In this document: piece after piece, positions 28,326 to 34,514 of the stretch
Layout: the number at the start of each line of letters is the position of its first letter
How positions within the stretch are numbered: the first letter of the stretch is position 1
Source of the DNA: Candidatus Eiseniibacteriota bacterium
GTDB taxonomy: Bacteria; Joyebacterota; Joyebacteria; Joyebacterales; Joyebacteraceae
Length of the DNA stretch: 36,796 bases
Direction: 5' to 3'
NCBI GenBank assembly: GCA_030595835.1
Contig: JAUVLG010000020.1
Location: 1-36,796 of the forward strand
Notes under the pieces: model-generated
Told to the model about the DNA's origin: nothing
Seen by the model: the letters and a program-made list of their open reading frames with translations, nothing else
Databases searched by the model: none
Made by a program: the position numbers and the translations under genes

Positions 28326-30641
28326 GTGCACGCAGACGACTCGAGAGAACTCATCCTGTCCCGTGTTTCCGAACCCGACCTCACACTACTGAAGTCGCTC
28401 GGCGCCCTCGCGGATGAGAGAGGGACCACAGCCTACGTTGTGGGAGGAGTCGTGCGCGATCTCTTCCTCGACGTGACGAACTACGACCTGGACGTCGTCG
28501 TCGAGACCGACGCCACCGACTTCGCGAAGGCGGCGGCAACGCTCCTCGGAGGGTCGGTCAAAGCGCACACGAGATTCGGTACGGTCATCCTGGTATTGCC
28601 CGGGGGCCGCAAGATCGACCTCGCCACGGCGCGAAGCGAGGTGTACGAGCGGCCCGGGGCACTGCCCACCGTCACACCGGGAGAGATGGAGAGCGATCTC
28701 AAGCGCCGCGACTTCACCATCAACTCCATGGCGCTCGTTCTGAACGCGGAGGGCTTCGGGACCCTCCTCGACCCCTTCGATGGTCGCAAAGACCTCGCAA
28801 ATCAGATTCTCCGCGTGCTGACCAACGGGAGCTTCGAGGACGATCCCACAAGGATCCTCCGGGGCGTCAGATTCTGTGCCCGATTCGGGCTGTCAATGGA
28901 ACCGGTCACTGAGGCACTCCTCAGGCGCGCAGTGAATGACCGACTCACTGACACCGTGAGCGGGGAGAGACTGCTGAACGAGCTCAATCTCATCCTCAGT
29001 GAGGACGATCCGTGGCCGCCTGTGTTCCGTCTGATCGACTGGGGCATCCTGTCCTCAATGGTGGAGGGCTGGGATCCGACGAAGGCGGTCCGGGCGGCGA
29101 TCGTCGAGATCGACAGGCGGCTGGCCGAAACGCAGGACGTCGGCGAGCCGACTCCCGAGCGTTGGTTGACGCTCTTCGCGGCGCTGCTTCAACCCCTGGA
29201 ACCCGCCGTCCGCGACCGCGTGGTCGAGCGACTGTCCGGGGGACGGCGCGTCCGCGGCCTCGTACGTGAACTCGCCGAATTCGAGCGCGACGTTCTTCCA
29301 GGCCTTTCTGCGGAGGAAGACCCGCTCCCGAGCGTCCTCCATCGGATGCTGAAGCGCTTCTCCAGCGAGACGTTGCTTCTGGCCAGCGCTCAGTCGTCGG
29401 GTTCGACCGTCGCGAACCGAGTCGCGATCTACACGTCACGCCTCGCCGGGACAAAGACGGTGCTCACGGGGACCGACCTGGCGGAGCTGGGCGTTCCCGA
29501 GGGAGAGACAGTCGGAGAGATCCTCGGCGCTCTCCTCGATGCACGGCTCGACGGGAAGGTGTCGTCGCTGGAGGACGAGAGGGCCCTGGCTCGGAGTCTG
29601 GCGGAGACCTTGACGCGGCGAACGGGAACTGATAGCGTCGCAGTCAAATCCACCACAGACAACGAAGTTCCCGAGGCTCACGAGATGGTCCACGAAGAGT
29701 TCCTCGAAGAGCAGGCGGCCGTCGAGGCTACTGCGACTGCAGAGGCATCGCCCTCCGATCAGGAGGACGCTGCGATCGCTATGGAACGTGAGAACGAGAC
29801 CGCGCCCGAGACCGCATCAGATGCAGACGCGGACACCGAGACGGCGCCCCAGACCGTGCCCGACCCGCCGTCGGCGTCGGAGCAGAAGATGCAGCTCGTA
29901 CGCCGCCCGGTCTACGAGGTACGTCTGGACGCCTTCGCGGGGCCTCTGGACCTCCTGCTACACCTGATACGTGAGCACGAGATAGACATCTACGACATAC
30001 CGATAGCCACCATCACCGAGCAGTACCTCGAGTACATCAACTTCATGGAGTCCCTTGACCTGGCGCTGGCAGGCGAGTTCCTGGAGATGGCCGCCACGCT
30101 GATCCGAATCAAGGTCCAGATGCTCCTCCCGAAGGAGGCCGACGACGGTGCGGAGGAGGAAGACCCGCGCGAGCAGCTCGTCAGAAGGCTGGTCGAGTAC
30201 AAGCAGTTCAAGGAGGTCGCGGGCGTACTCTCGGGCAAGGAGCAGGAGAGGCGTCAGCACTTCGCGCGGGGAGTCGATCCGAAGAGCTACGCGGACCTCG
30301 AGGAGGAAGAGGTCAACATAGAGGACTTCCTCCGCGACGTCACTCTCTTCGATCTCGTCGACGGTCTACGGGAGGTGCTGTCGCACGTCCCCGAGCGTAT
30401 CGACGTCCACTCGGTTGACATGGAGGAGGTCACGGTCGACGAACAGATCGACCGTATCAGGGCAGTTATCTCGGAACACGGCTCCATCCCGTTCACCGAT
30501 GTGTTCGGCGCGGGCGCCAGCCACTTCCGCCTGATCGCGACGTTCATCGCACTCCTCGAGCTCATAAGACTCGGCGAAGTGAAGGCCGTGCAGAAGAGAA
30601 ACTTCGGAGACATCGAGATAGTAGCAAGAGTGGAGGAATGA
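28326..30641 (+). CDS. cca-scpA: Fusion: CCA-adding/poly(A) polymerase-type nucleotidyltransferase plus ScpA
   Basis: One uninterrupted frame of 771 residues with two complete modules. Residues about 1-428 are a class II tRNA nucleotidyltransferase/poly(A) polymerase: YVVGGVVRD, catalytic acids in NYDLDVVV, KRRDFTINSMAL, the DDPTRILRGVRF neck motif, and a tail ending in VGEILGALLDARLDGKVSSL. Residues about 429-521 are an acidic, Ala/Glu/Pro-rich linker. Residues 522-771 are ScpA, the kleisin of bacterial SMC condensin: FAGPLDLLLHLIREHEIDIYDIPI at the SMC-binding end and FIALLELIRLGEVKAVQ in the winged helix. Both modules have normal length. An internal ATG at 29889 with GGAG six bases upstream could yield free ScpA as well. 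The fusion gene starts at GTG and overlaps scpB (ATGA). Confidence 0.9.
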   Translation: MHADDSRELILSRVSEPDLTLLKSLGALADERGTTAYVVGGVVRDLFLDVTNYDLDVVVETDATDFAKAAATLLGGSVKAHTRFGTVILVLPGGRKIDLATARSEVYERPGALPTVTPGEMESDLKRRDFTINSMALVLNAEGFGTLLDPFDGRKDLANQILRVLTNGSFEDDPTRILRGVRFCARFGLSMEPVTEALLRRAVNDRLTDTVSGERLLNELNLILSEDDPWPPVFRLIDWGILSSMVEGWDPTKAVRAAIVEIDRRLAETQDVGEPTPERWLTLFAALLQPLEPAVRDRVVERLSGGRRVRGLVRELAEFERDVLPGLSAEEDPLPSVLHRMLKRFSSETLLLASAQSSGSTVANRVAIYTSRLAGTKTVLTGTDLAELGVPEGETVGEILGALLDARLDGKVSSLEDERALARSLAETLTRRTGTDSVAVKSTTDNEVPEAHEMVHEEFLEEQAAVEATATAEASPSDQEDAAIAMERENETAPETASDADADTETAPQTVPDPPSASEQKMQLVRRPVYEVRLDAFAGPLDLLLHLIREHEIDIYDIPIATITEQYLEYINFMESLDLALAGEFLEMAATLIRIKVQMLLPKEADDGAEEEDPREQLVRRLVEYKQFKEVAGVLSGKEQERRQHFARGVDPKSYADLEEEEVNIEDFLRDVTLFDLVDGLREVLSHVPERIDVHSVDMEEVTVDEQIDRIRAVISEHGSIPFTDVFGAGASHFRLIATFIALLELIRLGEVKAVQKRNFGDIEIVARVEE
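29879..29891 (+). promoter_or_regulatory. Possible internal ribosome site and ATG for free ScpA
   Basis: GGAG at 29879-29882, six bases, then ATG at 29889, exactly where the conserved ScpA domain begins (MQLVRRPVYEVRLDAF). Spacing is ideal, but the match is short and could be chance in a GC-rich gene. Confidence 0.4.
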
Positions 30642-31441
30642 CCTTGGCCGACCTGGACATCAAGAAGATAGCAGAGGCAATCCTGTTCGCGGCGGACTCG
30701 TCGGTGCCTCTGGACAAGCTGACCGAGATCATCGAAGAGGCGGAACGACGCGAGATCAGGGAAGCCCTGAAGAGCCTCGCCGAGGAGTACGATTCCGAGG
30801 AACGCCCGTACGCCCTGGCGGAGGTAGCGGGCGGGTGGCAAATATACTGTCGCCCCGAATACTCCAAGTGGGTACGGGAACTCCATAAGGGCAGGATCCC
30901 GACACGCCTCAGCCAGGCCGCTCTCGAGACGCTCGCGATCATCGCGTACAAGCAGCCCATAGTCAGAGCCGAGATCGAGACGATCAGAGGCGTCGATTCG
31001 AGCGGTGTTCTCGCCACACTGATGAGACGGGATCTCACAACCATAGCGGGACGCGCCCCGGGCATGGGACGCGCACTGATGTACAGAACCACCAAGGAGT
31101 TCCTGCGCTACTTCGGCCTGAACTTCGTGACGGACCTTCCCCGACTCGAGGAGTTCGCGGAAGTGCTGGGCCTCAAGCCCGGCGAGCTGGAGCTGGCGGT
31201 CGAGGGAGCAGAGTCCGTCGCCGAGGTGACGAACGAAGACGCCGAGAACCCGCCTCCTCCCGATGAGGAGATGGGTGAGGACGTGCCTGTTCCGCACGAA
31301 CCGGACGGCCTGGACGCCACCGTTCAACCCGACAACGAGACCGGCACACCAGGTTCGGATGACGATCGTGGATTGGCCGCCCACGGCAACCCGCACGCGC
31401 TGGACGACCACAGTCTCATCGTCGAAATCGATGAGACTTAA
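30638..31441 (+). CDS. scpB: Segregation and condensation protein B
   Basis: Partner of ScpA and SMC in chromosome condensation, 267 residues. The paired winged-helix region reads IAEAILFAADSSVPLDKLTEII, then LSQAALETLAIIAYKQPIVRAEIETIRGVDSSGVLATLM, then YRTTKEFLRYFGLNFVTDLP, all diagnostic. After about residue 195 comes an acidic, proline-rich tail of some 70 residues not found in typical ScpB (about 190-200). The ATG overlaps the stop of the fusion gene by four bases (ATGA), and its own stop overlaps rluB by 11 bases. ScpA and ScpB are therefore made from one transcript in coupled fashion. Confidence 0.95.
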   Translation: MTLADLDIKKIAEAILFAADSSVPLDKLTEIIEEAERREIREALKSLAEEYDSEERPYALAEVAGGWQIYCRPEYSKWVRELHKGRIPTRLSQAALETLAIIAYKQPIVRAEIETIRGVDSSGVLATLMRRDLTTIAGRAPGMGRALMYRTTKEFLRYFGLNFVTDLPRLEEFAEVLGLKPGELELAVEGAESVAEVTNEDAENPPPPDEEMGEDVPVPHEPDGLDATVQPDNETGTPGSDDDRGLAAHGNPHALDDHSLIVEIDET

Positions 31442-32156
31442 CCGATTCCTTGCGAGGGCGGGTGCCGCATCGCGTCGGGGCGCGGACGCACTCATTGAGG
31501 CGGGCCGGGTCCGCCTGAACGGCGAGGCGGTCACACAGCTTGGCACCACAATCGACCCCGACAGCGACGTCGTGGAACTCGACGGAGTCGCTGTCACACT
31601 CCCGCAGTCTCTCACGTACATAGCTCTGAACAAGCCGCCCGGGTACGTCGTGACGATGTCCGACCCGCATGCGCGCAGGACCGTGGCTGACCTTGTCAAC
31701 GGGGTACCGCCGGGCGTCGTGCCTGTCGGACGGCTCGACGCGGGCACGGAAGGGCTCCTGATCCTCACCGACGACGGCGAGCTGGCCCACCGCATCGCTC
31801 ACCCCTCGTACGAAATTGACAAGGTCTACGAGGTGCAAGCGAAGGGAACCCTGTCGGAGGAGGAGCGGCTGAGGCTGGAGGCGGGTCTGATGCTGGACGG
31901 CCGCATCACATCACCGGCCGCGGTCCGTGTCGTCAGTTCGACCGCCAGAACCACAATCGCTGAGATGACCATCCACGAGGGACGGAAGAGACAGGTCCGG
32001 AGGATGTTCGAACTGGTCGGACACCCGGTCACAGGGTTGAGACGAACGAGAGTAGGGCCGGTGGAGCTTGGCGACGTGCCGCTCGGCCAATGGAGATACC
32101 TGACCAACGACCAGCTCCGGGCCCTGCGGGAAGCGCTCGGGATGTCCCCCAAATGA
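31431..32156 (+). CDS. rluB: RsuA/RluB-family pseudouridine synthase
   Basis: Converts a specific uridine in rRNA to pseudouridine; 241 residues. An N-terminal S4 RNA-binding domain (MRLNRFLARAGAASRRGADALI) precedes the catalytic domain with the active Asp in GRLDAGTEGLLILTDDG. Other family marks are ALNKPPGYVVT, HPSYEIDKVYEV and EGRKRQVRRMFELVGHPVTGLRR. The scpA-scpB-rluB order is widespread and supports RluB (23S rRNA) over RsuA, but the target cannot be read from the sequence. The true start is the ATG at 31431, overlapping scpB by 11 bases; the frame is open further upstream inside scpB without conserved residues. Confidence 0.93.
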   Translation: MRLNRFLARAGAASRRGADALIEAGRVRLNGEAVTQLGTTIDPDSDVVELDGVAVTLPQSLTYIALNKPPGYVVTMSDPHARRTVADLVNGVPPGVVPVGRLDAGTEGLLILTDDGELAHRIAHPSYEIDKVYEVQAKGTLSEEERLRLEAGLMLDGRITSPAAVRVVSSTARTTIAEMTIHEGRKRQVRRMFELVGHPVTGLRRTRVGPVELGDVPLGQWRYLTNDQLRALREALGMSPK

Positions 32157-32167
32157 GCGGAAATCGC

Positions 32168-32196
32168 TTGCCCGAGGTCACCTGTCGGGCTATAAT
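32168..32196 (+). promoter_or_regulatory. Strong sigma-70-type promoter for cmk-plsC-ispH-rpsA
   Basis: A perfect TATAAT at 32191-32196 lies 17 bases after TTGCCC (32168-32173). Transcription would begin near 32203, giving a leader of about 78 bases to the cmk start. It begins right after the rluB stop and defines a new transcription unit. Confidence 0.8.
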
Positions 32197-32267
32197 CTTG
32201 AGTCAAGGTGCGAAGGATCGAGGACACCAACTGGGCAGACCTCTAACCCCATCCTCTCATCTCGAAC

Positions 32268-32272
32268 GAGGG
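32268..32272 (+). promoter_or_regulatory. Ribosome binding site supporting the CTG start of cmk
   Basis: GAGGG lies eight bases before CTG at 32281. No in-frame ATG, GTG or TTG exists between the predicted promoter and the P-loop codons. Confidence 0.6.
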
Positions 32273-32280
32273 TAGCAAAC

Positions 32281-33006
32281 CTGATCATAGCCGTAGACGG
32301 GCCGGCCGCCTCTGGCAAGAGCACGACCGCCAAGCTGGTAGCGGACAGGCTCGGGTTCACGTACATAGACAGCGGCGCCATGTACAGGGCCGTGGCCCTC
32401 AAGGCGATCAGGCTCGAACTCGGCATGGCCGATCATGATCGCCTCGGAAGCGTGGCAAGAGAAGCGTCCGTAGAGCTGACCGGACACGGGCGAGGTCCGA
32501 TACTGCTGGACGGAGAGGACGTCACGCTTGCCATTCGGTCTGAAGACGTGAGTCTCACTGCGTCGGTCATATCGACGATTCCCGAAGTGCGCATCGCTCT
32601 CGTCGAGCAACAACGCGAGATCGGCCGCCGGGAAAGCTGTGTGATGGAAGGACGCGACATCGGCACGGTGGTCTTTCCAAACGCTGACCTCAAAGTGTTC
32701 CTCGTCGCGTCTCTGGAGGAAAGAGCCAGAAGGCGCTACGAACAGTCGGTCGAACAGAGAGCAGCGGGCGCGCGCGGCGACACAGGAGACGGGGCCGAGC
32801 AAGCCATCGCCGAGATCGCGAGAGGAATTGCCGAGCGCGACGAGCGGGACTCCACAAGAACTGACAGCCCGCTCTGCAAGGCAGAAGATGCGGTGGAGGT
32901 CAATACGACTTCACTGACAATAGAGCAGCAGGTTGACAGAGTCATCGAACTGGCGATCGCGAGGGACGCGGGCCTGACGGACGGACGTGAAGCGAGGCGG
33001 CGGTGA
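32281..33006 (+). CDS. cmk: Cytidylate kinase, probable CTG start
   Basis: Phosphorylates CMP and dCMP; 241 residues from CTG, typical for the short-insert bacterial form. The P-loop DGPAASGKSTTAK is at residues 6-18, and the CMP-binding regions IDSGAMYRAVAL and MEGRDIGTVVFPNADLKVFL follow. RRYEQ and DERDSTRTDSPL complete the family pattern. The first in-frame ATG is at 32380, which would delete the P-loop and kill activity, so translation must begin upstream. CTG at 32281 has GAGGG eight bases before it and gives MIIAVDGPAASGKST, the normal cytidylate kinase opening. The stop overlaps the GTG of plsC. Confidence 0.94.
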   Translation: MIIAVDGPAASGKSTTAKLVADRLGFTYIDSGAMYRAVALKAIRLELGMADHDRLGSVAREASVELTGHGRGPILLDGEDVTLAIRSEDVSLTASVISTIPEVRIALVEQQREIGRRESCVMEGRDIGTVVFPNADLKVFLVASLEERARRRYEQSVEQRAAGARGDTGDGAEQAIAEIARGIAERDERDSTRTDSPLCKAEDAVEVNTTSLTIEQQVDRVIELAIARDAGLTDGREARRR

Positions 33007-33608
33007 AGTTCTACTATCGCTTGAGCCTGGTTATCCTGCGTGCCGTTACGAAGGTAGCGTGGGGATTCCGCACGACCGGGATGGACTTCATCCCCGCAAG
33101 CGGGCCTGTGATAATCGCGAGCAACCACATCTCGAACTGGGATTCGATACTCATCGGGTTGGGTTGCCGCCGCGAGGTTTATTTCATGGCCAAGGAGGAA
33201 CTCTTCGGAAATCCTCTTCTGGCCGTGGTCGTAGGGGCCCTCAACGCTTTTCCGATACGCCGCGGGGAGCTGGACCCCAGGGCACTCAGAACTGCCGGGC
33301 AGGTGCTCGATGACGACAAGGTTCTCCTGATGTTCCCCACCGGTACCAGGGACAAGAGCGGGGAGGTGCGCGACCCGAAGTCGGGAGTGGGTTTCCTCGC
33401 GTGCCGGCATGAAGCGCAGGTCGTTCCGGCGCACATCACGTGCCCTGACTCGCTCGTTCGAGCGCTGATCAAGCGAACAGGGATGAAGGTGACCTTCGGA
33501 CCTCCCATCGCAGCGTCGAAGGCGAACTCCAGCAACGACTACCGCGCCTTCTCGCAGAGGATCGCGGACGAGATCGGACGTCTCAAGCCGGAGGTGAATC
33601 GGCGGTGA
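33003..33608 (+). CDS. plsC: 1-Acylglycerol-3-phosphate acyltransferase family protein
   Basis: Predicted second acyltransferase of phospholipid synthesis, 201 residues, membrane-associated. The catalytic HX4D motif is NHISNWDS, with H42 and D47. Motif II is in FPIRRGELD. Motif III, normally FPEGTR, reads FPTGTR here: the Glu that helps bind the glycerol phosphate is Thr (residue 113). Motif IV is VVPAHI. The short N-terminal hydrophobic helix (YYRLSLVILRAVTKVAWGF) would anchor it. The GTG start overlaps the cmk stop (GTGA). The cmk-plsC-ispH-rpsA neighbourhood is known in other bacteria, which supports PlsC despite the motif change. Confidence 0.88.
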   Translation: MKFYYRLSLVILRAVTKVAWGFRTTGMDFIPASGPVIIASNHISNWDSILIGLGCRREVYFMAKEELFGNPLLAVVVGALNAFPIRRGELDPRALRTAGQVLDDDKVLLMFPTGTRDKSGEVRDPKSGVGFLACRHEAQVVPAHITCPDSLVRALIKRTGMKVTFGPPIAASKANSSNDYRAFSQRIADEIGRLKPEVNRR

Positions 33609-34438
33609 AGGTGATCGTGGCCGAGGGGGCGGGCTTCTGTTTCGGAGTGAAGCGTGCTCTCAAGATGGCGTTCGAGGCCGCCCGGAAGGGCGACGGCACC
33701 GTGGTAACGCTCGGGGCCATTATCCACAATCCGCAGGTGGTCGCGAGACTGGAGAGAGAAGGGCTCCGCGTCGTCAAGAACCTGGACGAGGTCGAGGGAG
33801 GAACTCTGGTCGTCCGCTCCCATGGGCTGCCGAGAGGAGTCCTTGCCGAGGCCGAGGCGAAGGGCATGGAGATAGTCGACGCGACCTGCCCGTTCGTCAA
33901 GCAGGCCCAGGAACGAGCCGCACAGCTAGAGCGTGAGGGACACGCAGTGGTGGTGGTCGGCGAGAAGGACCATCCCGAGGTGCTGTCCATCACAGGGAGT
34001 CTCGAGGGAATAGCCACCGTCGTCGACGGAACTGCGAAGCTCCCCGAGCTGCCGGAAGCGAAGAGATACGGCGTCGTGTGTCAGACGACCCAGCCGCAGG
34101 AGCACCTCTCAGCGGTCGTCCTTGATCTTCTCTCCAAGTCACGGGAGATCAAGGTGTTCAACACGATATGCGAGGCAACCTTCGAGCGCCAGGAGAGTGC
34201 GCTCCAGACGGCGCGAGAGGTCGACCTCATGCTGGTGGTCGGGGGGAGAAACAGCGCAAACACAAGGCGTCTGTGGGAACTCTGCAGAGATGCGGGCTGT
34301 GACGCCTACCACATAGAGACGGCAGACGAACTCGAACCCGAGTGGTTCGAGAAAAAGCATCAAGTAGGGATTACGGGAGGCGCATCGACGCCGCAATGGA
34401 TAGTTGATGACGTTGTGGCTGCGGTCGAGCGCATCTGA
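33605..34438 (+). CDS. ispH: 4-Hydroxy-3-methylbut-2-enyl diphosphate reductase
   Basis: Last enzyme of the MEP isoprenoid pathway, an iron-sulfur protein making IPP and DMAPP. At 277 residues it is normal-to-short. The three cluster cysteines are C12 (GFCFGVKRA), C95 (DATCPFV) and C189 (NTICEATFERQ). Substrate-binding H41 (IIHNPQV), H73 (RSHG) and H123 with E125 (DHPEV) are all present, as is GGRNSANTRRL near the end and GGASTPQWIVD at the C-terminus. The GTG start overlaps plsC (GTGA). The 76-base gap to rpsA contains CCCGGATGTCCGGG at 34447-34460, a short palindrome. The presence of IspH implies the MEP rather than the mevalonate route. Confidence 0.96.
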   Translation: MKVIVAEGAGFCFGVKRALKMAFEAARKGDGTVVTLGAIIHNPQVVARLEREGLRVVKNLDEVEGGTLVVRSHGLPRGVLAEAEAKGMEIVDATCPFVKQAQERAAQLEREGHAVVVVGEKDHPEVLSITGSLEGIATVVDGTAKLPELPEAKRYGVVCQTTQPQEHLSAVVLDLLSKSREIKVFNTICEATFERQESALQTAREVDLMLVVGGRNSANTRRLWELCRDAGCDAYHIETADELEPEWFEKKHQVGITGGASTPQWIVDDVVAAVERI

Positions 34439-34514
34439 TGGTTCCCGGATGTCCGGGAGGGAAAGCCGCCCCAAGCCGGCGCAGATTGTGGATTCGAGAG
34501 GAGAAGACCAAGGG

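Noticed and set aside
28326-30641. Fusion as a sequencing frameshift or two overlapping genes
   Set aside because: The frame is open through the whole linker with consistent coding composition and no stop, so from this sequence it is one gene; read-level proof is still a separate matter.
30287-31795. 502-codon minus-strand frame opposite scpA, scpB and rluB
   Set aside because: Serine/arginine-rich shadow; the + strand has three well-defined families in overlapping arrangement.
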